NCBI GenBank assembly: GCA_014653355.1
Contig: JACWEO010000001.1
Span: 138,912 to 202,911, forward strand
DNA length: 64,000 nt
Direction: 5' to 3'
DNA from: Pelagibacterales bacterium SAG-MED47
GTDB lineage: Bacteria; Pseudomonadota; Alphaproteobacteria; Pelagibacterales; Pelagibacteraceae
Under the pieces are notes generated by a model. It was not told the origin of the DNA. It saw only the letters and a program-made list of their open reading frames with translations, and ran no database searches. The translations under genes were made by a program, and so were the position numbers. This document shows, in pieces, positions 53,301-61,327 of this stretch (its first letter is position 1; each line of letters begins with the position of its first letter).

Positions 53301-54423
53301 ATAAACCACCTTCAACTTTCCACTTTTCTTTTTTAGTTTCGTCAAATTTGTAGTCCTTATCATAATATAGATTTAACCAATCAGAAAATTGAAGAGACTG
53401 AGTAAAATCTGATGTATAATTTGTTAAAAATCTTTGCTCAAATTTCCAATGAAATTTAAACCAAAATAAATCTATGGTTGATGGGTCAACTACACAAAAT
53501 AAATGTCTACATTTATTCCACCAATCTTGGAGAGTCCAATCAATTTTAATGTTAGAATTCATTAAAAATCTTGCACATAAAAAGATTTCATGGACCACAG
53601 CAGTGTCATTAATCGTAGAGGGATATTCCCCAAATTTATGTTTTTTAATTCCAATTTCAAAAGGTTCATCGGAAAAATAATTTGCTATATTATCTGTAGT
53701 TCCAAAAAGCATTATATCACTAAAACCATAAATTCTGTATTTTCTTGTATCAACAGAACAAGATATAATTCTGGAATTTAAATTTTTATAGTCACCATTT
53801 ATTGGAAATAATTTTTGAATATTTTTCAAAAATGTAATGGTATTTTTTTTGTAAATTCTACAATCAGTTCTAGTTTTTAAACAATATTTAAGATTTAAAT
53901 CCTTTGCATATTTTACAGCTGAATAAGTTGAAATAGTTTGTAAGTCAGTACTATGGATTATATTTTTAGGTTTTTTATTTATTATGATTTTAATTTTATC
54001 TTTATAAGTATTAAAAAAATTTTCATCAATATCTGTATCCCAAGTTGAAAGAATTATTACTGAATTTTGGAAAAGTTTGAGATAAATTTCAACTGTCTCT
54101 TTCACAAAACTTCTTAGACCGTCAAGATTTCCTTGTATTATAATTGCTGTATCCTTGTTAGAATAAATCTCGTTTTCTATAACTAAATTAGCTGAATTTT
54201 TTGGTCTTAAATTGTAAGAAACAAAATTATCTAATGTAAAATCAAATAAGAAACCCTTTTCTTTAGATACTATTTTTTTACCGTGGATATTTTTTTTGAG
54301 ATTTATAAAAAAAAAATTTTTTAAATATCTCATCAAATTAGAGCTATCTCTCATAATTATTAATTTTTTGACAAATTTCGGAGATTGCTTTTTTAAGAGA
54401 CTTTTTAAATAGTTGTAAAACAT
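53290..54423 (-). CDS. WavE-family LPS/glycan biosynthesis protein
   Basis: In this 377-residue protein AIIIQGNLDGLRSFVKETVEIYLKLF, IILSTWDTD and CLKTRTDCRIY form the WavE family's GT-A-like unit. The family adds sugars in the LPS core of Vibrio. First gene of the minus-strand assembly set; it diverges from the GDPD-like gene 43 bases away. Donor unknown. Its stop region holds the start of the flippase. Confidence 0.72.
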   Translation of the reverse strand: MFYNYLKSLLKKQSPKFVKKLIIMRDSSNLMRYLKNFFFINLKKNIHGKKIVSKEKGFLFDFTLDNFVSYNLRPKNSANLVIENEIYSNKDTAIIIQGNLDGLRSFVKETVEIYLKLFQNSVIILSTWDTDIDENFFNTYKDKIKIIINKKPKNIIHSTDLQTISTYSAVKYAKDLNLKYCLKTRTDCRIYKKNTITFLKNIQKLFPINGDYKNLNSRIISCSVDTRKYRIYGFSDIMLFGTTDNIANYFSDEPFEIGIKKHKFGEYPSTINDTAVVHEIFLCARFLMNSNIKIDWTLQDWWNKCRHLFCVVDPSTIDLFWFKFHWKFEQRFLTNYTSDFTQSLQFSDWLNLYYDKDYKFDETKKEKWKVEGGLFVQ

Positions 54424-54466
54424 TTTGTTTTTTAATATTATTTACATATAAAATTATTAATTCTCA

Positions 54467-54895
54467 ATGATATATATCTCTCACAGAGGAAATACTTCAG
54501 GAAAAAATGTAAATAACGAGAATCATCCTGACTTTATTTCAAAAGCAATGGAAAAAGGATTTGATGTAGAGATTGATGTTTGGTTTGTTAACAATACTTT
54601 TTCTTTAGGTCACGATAAGCCAGAGTATGAAATTAACTCAGAGTATCTTAATAATACAAAATTTTGGTGTCATGCAAAAAATCCTGAAGCTTTAGAGGCT
54701 ATGAAAAATATTAATTGCCATTTTTTTTGGCATGAGGAGGATAAATTTACTTTAACTTCAAAAGGTTATATATGGTCATATCCTGGAAATTTAGCAGGTA
54801 AAAATTCAATTTTTTTGTTTCCAGAAAATTATCCTAAAATTGATTTTAAATTTTGTGCAGGTATTTGTTCAGATTTTGTAGAAAAGTATGTATAA
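54467..54895 (+). CDS. Short GDPD-like (glycerophosphodiester phosphodiesterase family) protein
   Basis: This 142-residue protein has the GDPD catalytic residues in order: H6-R7 (ISHRG), E35/D37 (VEIDV) and H49 (LGHDK). It is only about 60 percent of a normal GDPD barrel (230-250 residues) and ends cleanly with GICSDFVEKY, so it is either a reduced stand-alone form or a truncated domain. It opens the RuBisCO-like cassette and diverges from the WavE-like gene. A phosphodiester or phosphosugar substrate is the inference. Confidence 0.65.
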   Translation: MIYISHRGNTSGKNVNNENHPDFISKAMEKGFDVEIDVWFVNNTFSLGHDKPEYEINSEYLNNTKFWCHAKNPEALEAMKNINCHFFWHEEDKFTLTSKGYIWSYPGNLAGKNSIFLFPENYPKIDFKFCAGICSDFVEKYV

Positions 54896-54955
54896 GTCTG
54901 ATAAATTTTTTATTATTAAAATTTTAATTTAATAAATATTTTTATAAATAATATC

Positions 54956-55669
54956 ATGAATATTGTTATACCAATGGCAGGAGCAGGAAGCAGATTCCAG
55001 GAAGCAGGGTATACATTTCCAAAACCATTGATTGAAGTCAATGGTCAACCAATGATACAAACAGTTGTTTCAAATCTTAATATTGATGGCTCTTATATCT
55101 TTTTAGTTCAAAAAAATCATTTTGAGAAATACAATTTGAAAAGTTTGTTAGAGGTAATTTCACCTAATTGTAAAATTATTCAAATAGATGGTTTGACTGA
55201 GGGTGCAGCTTGCACGGTTTTAAAAGCTGAAAATTTAATTGATAACGATGAACCTTTGATTATTGCTAATTCAGATCAATATATCAAATGGAATAGTTTC
55301 GAAACGATTTCATTTTTTAATCATGATGATTCAGATGGAGGAATACTTACCTTTGAAAGCTTACATCCAAAACACAGTTTTGCAAAAGTAGATGGAAATG
55401 GAGTTGTTAAAGAGGTTGCTGAAAAAAAACCAATTTCTAACTCTGCTACAGTAGGTATCTATCATTGGAAAAAAGGTTCAGATTTTGTTTTTTATGCAAA
55501 CCAAATGATTGAAAAAAATATAAGAACGAACAATGAATTTTATATTTGTCCAGTCTATAATGAGGCAATAAAAGACGGTAAAATTATAAAGGCAAGTGCT
55601 GTTGATGAAATGTGGGGAATGGGTACTCCAGAGGAGTTGGATAAGTTTCTAAAAGATTTTAAAAAATAA
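54956..55669 (+). CDS. Sugar-phosphate nucleotidyltransferase
   Basis: In this 237-residue protein IPMAGAGSRFQEAGYTFPKPLI (about 4-25) provides the nucleotide loop and catalytic lysine; IIANSDQYI gives the metal-binding Asp, and the end has VDEMWGMGTPEEL. It belongs to the RfbA/GlmU-like superfamily with no left-handed helix domain. Its stop overlaps the RuBisCO-like start (TAATG), so the two are translationally coupled. Its substrate is possibly the product or substrate of that enzyme. Confidence 0.8.
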   Translation: MNIVIPMAGAGSRFQEAGYTFPKPLIEVNGQPMIQTVVSNLNIDGSYIFLVQKNHFEKYNLKSLLEVISPNCKIIQIDGLTEGAACTVLKAENLIDNDEPLIIANSDQYIKWNSFETISFFNHDDSDGGILTFESLHPKHSFAKVDGNGVVKEVAEKKPISNSATVGIYHWKKGSDFVFYANQMIEKNIRTNNEFYICPVYNEAIKDGKIIKASAVDEMWGMGTPEELDKFLKDFKK

Positions 55670-56859
55670 TGCTTTTCTATAATCCAAAAATAGATCAAGA
55701 AAAATATGTAATTGCTAAGTATCTTATAGCGTGCAAAAAAGAAGATTTATCAAAAGCAGCTTGGAGCCTTGCGATTGGTCAAAGTGTTGGTAATCCTGAT
55801 GTAAGAAATAAATGGGAGACTAATGAAATCTTTGAACAAAGTAGTTGTGTAATTCTACATGAGAGAAATGAACTACAAAAAATAAAAAAAGGATATGTAA
55901 AAATAGGTTTCCCGATAATAAATACTGATTGGGAAGGTGACGGTACTAGTCACCTTTTGTGTCAACTTATGGGTGGTCAAATGGACATTGATATTTTTGA
56001 AACTTGTAGATTAGTTAATATTGATTTTCCAAAAGAAGTTTTAAAAAATTATCTTAAACCTAAGTATGGCATAAGCGGGTTAAGAAAAATTTCAGGACAA
56101 GTAAATAAACCTTTTAGTGGGGCAATTATAAAACCTAAAACAGGCATGAGTCCTAAGATACTTTTAGAAATGGTAAAAGAATTAATTGATGGAGGAGTTG
56201 ACTTTATCAAAGAAGACGAAATATTAAGCAACCCATCGTTTTGTAAAATTGAGGATAGAGTTCCATTAATTTCAAATTATATAAGTAAACAAAAAAATAA
56301 AGTAATTTACGCTGTATGTATCAATGGTGATCATCACCATATTATTACTAGAGCAAAGTTAGTAAGTAAGCTTGGAGGAAATGCTATTCATATTAATCAC
56401 TGGTCTGGTTTGGGGGTTTATAATGCTGTTAGAAAATTGGACTTACCATTATTTATTCATTTTCAAAAATCAGGTGATCGAGTATTCACAAATCCTGAAC
56501 ACAAATTTGGAATAAATTGGAGTGTTATTTGTCAACTTGCTGGAATAATGGGGGTGGATTCTATTCATGCTGGTATGTGGGGAGGGTATCTTAGCGAAAC
56601 TGAAGAGGAATTAAAAAAATCACTTAAAATTTTAAGAAATTTAAATGTAGTTCCAGCGTTAAGTTGTGGGATGCATCCTGGCTTAGTTCAAGCAAATGCA
56701 AAAAGATTTGGTAACGATTTTATTGCAAATGTTGGTGGTGCTATTCATGGTCACCCAAGTGGAACTTTAGCGGGTGCTAAAGCAATGAGACAAGCTATAG
56801 ACAAAAACCATGAAATTGAATATGAGCAAGCTATTGCAAAATGGGGATATGTAAAGTAA
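55669..56859 (+). CDS. RuBisCO-like protein (form IV)
   Basis: In this 396-residue protein the RuBisCO large-subunit barrel is clear: GAIIKPKTG (151-159; K155 matches K175), GGVDFIKEDE (175-184) with K181, D183 and E184 matching the carbamate lysine and metal ligands K201/D203/E204, DSIHAG with a histidine at the H327 position, and VGGAIHGHPSGTLAGA. The loop-6 lysine (GKLEG) is replaced by GMWGGYLS. It is therefore not a CO2-fixing RuBisCO; RuBisCO-like enzymes do enolisation, isomerisation or decarboxylation. The setting (nucleotidyltransferase before, GDP-mannose 3,5-epimerase after) points to sugar nucleotide synthesis, a role I do not know to be described. Confidence 0.9.
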   Translation: MLFYNPKIDQEKYVIAKYLIACKKEDLSKAAWSLAIGQSVGNPDVRNKWETNEIFEQSSCVILHERNELQKIKKGYVKIGFPIINTDWEGDGTSHLLCQLMGGQMDIDIFETCRLVNIDFPKEVLKNYLKPKYGISGLRKISGQVNKPFSGAIIKPKTGMSPKILLEMVKELIDGGVDFIKEDEILSNPSFCKIEDRVPLISNYISKQKNKVIYAVCINGDHHHIITRAKLVSKLGGNAIHINHWSGLGVYNAVRKLDLPLFIHFQKSGDRVFTNPEHKFGINWSVICQLAGIMGVDSIHAGMWGGYLSETEEELKKSLKILRNLNVVPALSCGMHPGLVQANAKRFGNDFIANVGGAIHGHPSGTLAGAKAMRQAIDKNHEIEYEQAIAKWGYVK

Positions 56860-56872
56860 TTCAACTATAAAG

Positions 56873-57883
56873 ATGAAAAAAAAAATTTTAATTTGTGGTG
56901 CTGGTGGATTTATTGGAGGACATTTAGCATCAAGGTTTCTCAAAGAAAATAAGTATGATTTAGTATGTGCAGATGTTAAGCCAAAAGAATATTGGTTTCA
57001 GATTTTTGATGAAGCTGAAAACCACAGCCTTGATCTTAAAGAATATGAAAATACTTCAAAGGTCACAAAAAATGTAGACTATATTTTTAATTTTGCATGC
57101 AATATGGGTGGCATGGGTTTTATTGAAAATAATAAAGCAGAATGTATGTTGTCTGTGTTAGTAAATACTAATTTACTAAGATCTGCTGTAAAAAATAGTT
57201 GTAAAAAATATTTTTTTTCTTCAAGTGCATGTGTTTATAATGGATCAAAACAAAATCAAACTTTTATATCTGGCTTAAAAGAGACAGATGCGTACCCAGC
57301 AGATCCAGAAGATGGATACGGTTGGGAAAAATTATTTAGTGAAAGAATGTGTCGTCATTTTAACGAAGATTTTGGAATAGATACAAGAGTAGTTAGATAC
57401 CATAACATTTATGGTCCATTAGGAACTTTTGATGGTGGAAGAGAAAAAGCTCCAGCTGCATTGTGTAGAAAAATTATATTAGCAAAAAAAAATAATTTTA
57501 AGGAAATTGATGTTTGGGGAGACGGTGAACAGACAAGAAGTTTTTTATATATTGATGATTGTATTCAAGGAACTTTAGATGTTTTTAATAGTAATTCTAA
57601 TGAAGTATTCAATGTTGGTAGTGAAGAACAGGTTTCAATAAATCAAATGATAGAAATAATCGAAGATATCGCAAATTATAAGGTTAATAAAAACTATCAA
57701 ATTGATAAGCCAAAAGGAGTAAGAGGAAGATCAAGTGATAATTCATTTATACAAAAACAGATTGGTTGGAAACACACTCATACTCTTAAAGAAGGTTTAA
57801 TAAAAACTTATAATTGGATAAACAATCAGATTGAAAGTGGGACGAATATAAGTAAATTTTCAAAAAGTACTATTGAAAAATAA
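56873..57883 (+). CDS. gme: GDP-mannose 3,5-epimerase
   Basis: This 336-residue protein has NMGGMGFIENNKA (77-89), SSSACVYN with Cys120, DGYGWEKLF with Y149/K153, and YHNIYGPLGTFDGGREKAPAA with Lys192, all as in plant GDP-mannose 3,5-epimerase. C120/Y149/K153/K192 sit at exactly the spacing of the plant C145/Y174/K178/K217. It yields GDP-L-galactose and GDP-L-gulose. Coming 13 bases after the RuBisCO-like gene, it is the best-identified member of the cassette. GDP-mannose is also used by Gmd in this window. Confidence 0.88.
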   Translation: MKKKILICGAGGFIGGHLASRFLKENKYDLVCADVKPKEYWFQIFDEAENHSLDLKEYENTSKVTKNVDYIFNFACNMGGMGFIENNKAECMLSVLVNTNLLRSAVKNSCKKYFFSSSACVYNGSKQNQTFISGLKETDAYPADPEDGYGWEKLFSERMCRHFNEDFGIDTRVVRYHNIYGPLGTFDGGREKAPAALCRKIILAKKNNFKEIDVWGDGEQTRSFLYIDDCIQGTLDVFNSNSNEVFNVGSEEQVSINQMIEIIEDIANYKVNKNYQIDKPKGVRGRSSDNSFIQKQIGWKHTHTLKEGLIKTYNWINNQIESGTNISKFSKSTIEK

Positions 57884-57897
57884 AATTTGAAAAATTC

Positions 57898-58770
57898 ATG
57901 AAAGCTCTTTGGCTAGTATCTTTTAGGCCTATTGGAAAATCAAAATTAAATGATTTTTATCAAAGTTTATTTGTTGATTCTGTTAAAAGTACTAATTTTG
58001 ATATAACATTTAGTTTAACTCAATTTAACGAGGAAAATGTAGAAGAATTTATAAATAAAAAAAATATAAAAAATTTTTTTGTAAATATTCCAAAAAGTGA
58101 TTTACCGCAGGGTAAAAAATATTCTAACAAGATCATGTTGGACAATTCTTTGGACCAATTTTTAGAAAATGAATTTGATTATTTGATTTATTCTACTGCA
58201 GATATTATTGTTCCTAATAATCTATTTAAAGTATTAGCAAAAATTAATTATGATGAATTTTGTGCGCTAGTTTATCCAAACACACATATTACAAATGGAA
58301 ATATAAAAAATACTTATTGGCCACATTATGGAATTGATTTAATTGTTTTTAAGATATCAAAATCAAAAGCACAAGAATTTAAAAAAATAATTAAAGAATT
58401 TAATCAGTATGATTGGGGAATTATTGAAAATTTTTATATTGCAGCCAGTGAAGCTTTAAAACTTAAAGTATTAAATTTATTTAAATACTTAAATGTTTTA
58501 AAATTTGAAAATGATTTTGAGGCATTTACAGAGGATAGAGTATGGCAAATAAAATCTTGGAAAGAAAATCAAACATATTTATTAAATTTTCTTAAATCAG
58601 TAAAATTAAGTAATCTTTATGCTTATGGATCTTATTATTATCTTCTGTACAAGATTTTTAATTTTAAAGACCTTAATTTTAAATTAATATTATCTTATTT
58701 AATATTTTATCCATTTAATTTGATAAAAAAAATTATAAATGTGGTTTTTAGAAAAAATAAACAGATATAA
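57898..58770 (+). CDS. Glycosyltransferase-like protein, unknown specificity
   Basis: In this 290-residue protein DYLIYSTADIIVPNNLF has an acidic pocket like a GT-A DxD site (here T-A-D), with ALVYPNTHITNGN and a hydrophobic C-terminal tail (about 255-285) suited to membrane docking. Immediately follows gme on the same strand. It could use GDP-L-galactose or a related donor made by the cassette. Otherwise unrecognised. Confidence 0.45.
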   Translation: MKALWLVSFRPIGKSKLNDFYQSLFVDSVKSTNFDITFSLTQFNEENVEEFINKKNIKNFFVNIPKSDLPQGKKYSNKIMLDNSLDQFLENEFDYLIYSTADIIVPNNLFKVLAKINYDEFCALVYPNTHITNGNIKNTYWPHYGIDLIVFKISKSKAQEFKKIIKEFNQYDWGIIENFYIAASEALKLKVLNLFKYLNVLKFENDFEAFTEDRVWQIKSWKENQTYLLNFLKSVKLSNLYAYGSYYYLLYKIFNFKDLNFKLILSYLIFYPFNLIKKIINVVFRKNKQI

Positions 58771-58832
58771 AAAAATTGTGAAATAAAAATTGATCAAGGA
58801 ATTGAAAAGATAATAAAATATTATTAAAAAAT

Positions 58833-59921
58833 TTAGAATAAATTTGAATATTCTTTAATAAAGTTTTTTGTAATATTTTTCATTGAGTAAAGATTTTTGT
58901 AATAAATTTTATCTTTCATTGATTTACTTCTAATAATTTTATTTTTTTTTATTATTTTACAAATTGTTCTAACAAAGTTTTTTCTATCAGTTTCTATAAA
59001 TGGTGGTTTCAAATTTTTTAATTTAATTCCCTCTATACCTTTTTTTGTAGATAAAACTATTGCTCCGATTGAAAGAGACTCAATAATCTTAATTCTTGTT
59101 CCTGATCCAAATGTTAAAGGCACACACATTAATTTAGAATGATAAATGAAATTATAGAGATTATTTTTTGAAACTATCCCTTTATTGATTAACCATGGAT
59201 ATTTTTTATCTAGTCCACCACCAGTTAAAAGTAATTTTACATGAGGCATTTTCTTAACTAGTTGGGGCATAATTTTTGTATTTAAGTAATCTATTGCCTC
59301 CTTGTTGGGTTTAAAATAATACGATCCACTGTAAATAATATAATCATTTTTAATTTTGTTTTTATTTAATCGAAAATCGAGCGATATAGCATTTGGATAA
59401 ATAATTGGACTTAAATTATAAAGTTTTTTAATTTTTTTTTTATCTTTATCTGAAACGACTGTTGATAGATTGGAATATTTAAAAACCAATTTCTCTAAAA
59501 TTTTAGTTAACAAGTAAATAAATTTATTAGAAAATTCTTTTCTAATTTCAGATTCAACATTATGAGAAATATAAATTATTTTGGTATTTGGTAGCAGTAA
59601 TTTAAAAGTAATTAAAATTGTAAAAGTATAAAATATCCAGCTGGAACCTTCTATGATGATAAGTTTTCTTTTTGAATTTTTTAGATAGTTAAAAACATTA
59701 AAAATAATTTTAGGAAGTTTAAAAATTTTATTTAATGGAGTTTCTTTTCCAATAAATATAGAGCAAGTATTTTTTGTATTTTTTTTTCTTAAATGAGATA
59801 GCTGAAATAATTTTTTTTCATAAGGCCAATTTTTAAAACGATAATTTGTCATTGAAGCTGATCCACTTGTGTTAGGTATTATTGAAAAAAAACTTACAAA
59901 AGCTGTCTTGAATTTATTCAT
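58833..59921 (-). CDS. GT4 family glycosyltransferase
   Basis: In this 362-residue GT-B protein VPLTFGSGTRIKIIESLSIG is the GT4 donor region and YSGSYYFKPNKEAIDYL precedes it, as in the group of hexosyl transferases with an F-P-N motif. It is convergent with the preceding gene. Last glycan gene on the left of the 5S gene. Confidence 0.85.
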   Translation of the reverse strand: MNKFKTAFVSFFSIIPNTSGSASMTNYRFKNWPYEKKLFQLSHLRKKNTKNTCSIFIGKETPLNKIFKLPKIIFNVFNYLKNSKRKLIIIEGSSWIFYTFTILITFKLLLPNTKIIYISHNVESEIRKEFSNKFIYLLTKILEKLVFKYSNLSTVVSDKDKKKIKKLYNLSPIIYPNAISLDFRLNKNKIKNDYIIYSGSYYFKPNKEAIDYLNTKIMPQLVKKMPHVKLLLTGGGLDKKYPWLINKGIVSKNNLYNFIYHSKLMCVPLTFGSGTRIKIIESLSIGAIVLSTKKGIEGIKLKNLKPPFIETDRKNFVRTICKIIKKNKIIRSKSMKDKIYYKNLYSMKNITKNFIKEYSNLF

Positions 59922-59998
59922 TTAAATAAAGCCTATAAACTATAATTATAATCTTAAATAATTATCTTTTTTATATATCTATAAAAATTATTATAGGC

Positions 59999-60018
59999 CA
60001 TTTTTTCATGAAAAAATG
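59999..60018. repeat. 20-bp perfect palindrome upstream of 5S rRNA
   Basis: CATTTTTTCATGAAAAAATG is its own reverse complement over 20 bases. It lies in the 144-bp gap between the GT4 start and the 5S gene. It could be a binding site, part of a terminator or a chance AT-rich repeat. The GC clamp is only two C-G pairs at the ends plus a central CATG. Confidence 0.4.
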
Positions 60019-60032
60019 AAACAAATTATAAT

Positions 60033-60060
60033 TTGCCTTTTTTTTTAAAATCAATATAAG
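60033..60060 (+). promoter_or_regulatory. Putative promoter of isolated 5S rRNA gene
   Basis: TTGCCT (60033-60038) and TATAAG (60055-60060) are separated by 16 bases, and the -10 box ends five bases before the 5S start. A 5S gene detached from 16S-23S must have its own promoter, which gives this weak match some weight. Confidence 0.4.
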
Positions 60061-60065
60061 TCTGA

Positions 60066-60184
60066 TGCCTGGTAATTATTGCGAAAGGGTCATACCCGAT
60101 CCCATTCCGAACTCGGAAGTCAAGCCTTTCAGCGCCGATGGTACTTTGTCTTAAGACATGGAAGAGTAGGACATTGCCAGGCAT
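60066..60184 (+). rRNA. rrf: 5S ribosomal RNA
   Basis: About 119 bases. TGCCTGG at the start pairs with CCAGGCA at the end (helix I). Conserved loops are present: the CCCGATCCCATTCCGAACTCGGAAG segment of helix III/loop B-C, followed by GCCGATGGTA and the GAGAGTAGGAC-like end (here GAAGAGTAGGAC). No 23S or 16S gene is close. SAR11 genomes are known for 5S being separated from 16S-23S by a hypervariable region. The following ORF starts nine bases later. Confidence 0.95.
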
Positions 60185-60192
60185 AATCTATA

Positions 60193-61080
60193 ATGAAAAA
60201 TCTAATTATTGTAACTGGAGGTGCTGGATTTGTTGGTTCAAATTTAATTAGATTACTTATAAAAAAAACTAATAAAAATATCTTAAGTATTGATAACTAT
60301 TCATCAGGATCAAAAAAAAATCATATTATCAACAGTAGAGTAAAATATATACGGTCAAATACATCTGAAATAATTATAAAATTAGACAGATATAAAAAAA
60401 AAATACATTCTTTGTTTCACTTTGGGGAATTTGCAAGAATCTATCAGAGTTTCAAAAATTTTGATGAATGCATCAAGTCAAATTCAATAGGAACAAATGC
60501 AGTATTTAAATTTTGTTTAAAAAATAAAATCAAATTAATTTACTCGGCTACCTCTGCAACTTTAGGGAATAAAGGTAGAGATAAAAATTTATCTCCTTAT
60601 GCTTTTACAAAATCTAAAAATTTAGAATTATTAGAAAATTTAAAAAAGTGGTTTAAATTTCAATTTGAAGTGATTTATTTTTATAATGTTTATGGTCCAG
60701 GCCAAATAAAAAAAGGACCCATGGCAACAGTTATAGGTATATTTGAAGATAAATTTAAAAATGGAAAAGCTTTGTCAGTAGTAAAACCTGGTAGTCAATC
60801 AAGGAGATTCACTCATATTTTTGATACAGTTAACGTTTGTTATGAAGCATGGAAAAAGAATAAATGTTCTCATTATTCAATATCACATAAAAAATCGTAC
60901 ACTATAAAGGAAGTTGCACAAATGTTTAATACCAAGATAATTTACTTAAAAAAAAGACCTGGTGAAAGATATGCTTCTGCTTTAACAAAAATTTCTTTAA
61001 ATAATAAGGTATTTAGAAGATTCGGAAAAATAAATTTGAAAGATTATATATCTTCGTTTATTAAGGAGAAAAATTTATGA
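60193..61080 (+). CDS. UDP-glucose 4-epimerase-like SDR between 5S rRNA and rpmJ
   Basis: This 295-residue extended SDR has GGAGFVGSN (9-17), SATSATLG for the active strand, [10 protein letters not shown] with the YxxxK, and [17 protein letters not shown]. The ATG lies nine bases after the 5S end, with no space for a promoter or hairpin terminator, so it is probably transcribed from the 5S promoter. Its stop overlaps the rpmJ start (ATGA). Sugar specificity unknown. Confidence 0.8.
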   Translation: MKNLIIVTGGAGFVGSNLIRLLIKKTNKNILSIDNYSSGSKKNHIINSRVKYIRSNTSEIIIKLDRYKKKIHSLFHFGEFARIYQSFKNFDECIKSNSIGTNAVFKFCLKNKIKLIYSATSATLGNKGRDKNLSPYAFTKSKNLELLENLKKWFKFQFEVIYFYNVYGPGQIKKGPMATVIGIFEDKFKNGKALSVVKPGSQSRRFTHIFDTVNVCYEAWKKNKCSHYSISHKKSYTIKEVAQMFNTKIIYLKKRPGERYASALTKISLNNKVFRRFGKINLKDYISSFIKEKNL

Positions 61081-61202
61081 AAATTAAAAGTTCACTTAAA
61101 TCTATTAAAAAAAGAGATCTTAACTCGAAACTTGTGAGAAGACGAGGAAGAGTTTATGTAATTAACAAAACTAATCCTAAATTTAAAGCAAGACAAAAAT
61201 AG
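61077..61202 (+). CDS. rpmJ: 50S ribosomal protein L36, cysteine-free form
   Basis: This 41-residue protein begins [14 protein letters not shown] and continues [21 protein letters not shown], the alphaproteobacterial L36 pattern lacking the zinc-binding cysteines. Translationally coupled to the epimerase by ATGA. It marks the return to core genome. Confidence 0.93.
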   Translation: MKIKSSLKSIKKRDLNSKLVRRRGRVYVINKTNPKFKARQK

Positions 61203-61207
61203 TCTTA

Positions 61208-61318
61208 ATGGATAATCAGAACCACAAAAATACCTGGAATAATTTCACAAAATTTGTCTTGTGGGGAACTGTCGCGGTCATATTAGTTTTAGTGCTAATG
61301 GCTATTTTCTTATTATAA
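61208..61318 (+). CDS. aa3-type cytochrome c oxidase subunit IV-like small membrane protein
   Basis: This 36-residue protein has a hydrophilic start (MDNQNHKNTWNNFTKF) and one transmembrane helix. It matches the pattern of the bacterial aa3 oxidase subunit IV family: short, N-terminal polar, W and F before a single helix. It sits five bases after rpmJ. Typical neighbours in Alphaproteobacteria include pntA. Assignment rests on size, pattern and place. Confidence 0.7.
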   Translation: MDNQNHKNTWNNFTKFVLWGTVAVILVLVLMAIFLL

Positions 61319-61327
61319 ATATATATT

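Noticed and set aside
54917-54930. ATTAAAATTTTAAT palindrome before the nucleotidyltransferase gene
   Set aside because: Pure A/T palindrome in AT-rich DNA; no positional link to a promoter or regulator could be made.
55669-56859. True CO2-fixing RuBisCO
   Set aside because: The loop-6 lysine and several substrate-binding residues are replaced, there is no small subunit or phosphoribulokinase nearby, and the context is sugar nucleotide metabolism.
58771-58832. Possible terminator between convergent genes
   Set aside because: Only a 6-bp A/T stem is present, without a GC-rich stem and T run; not enough for a call.
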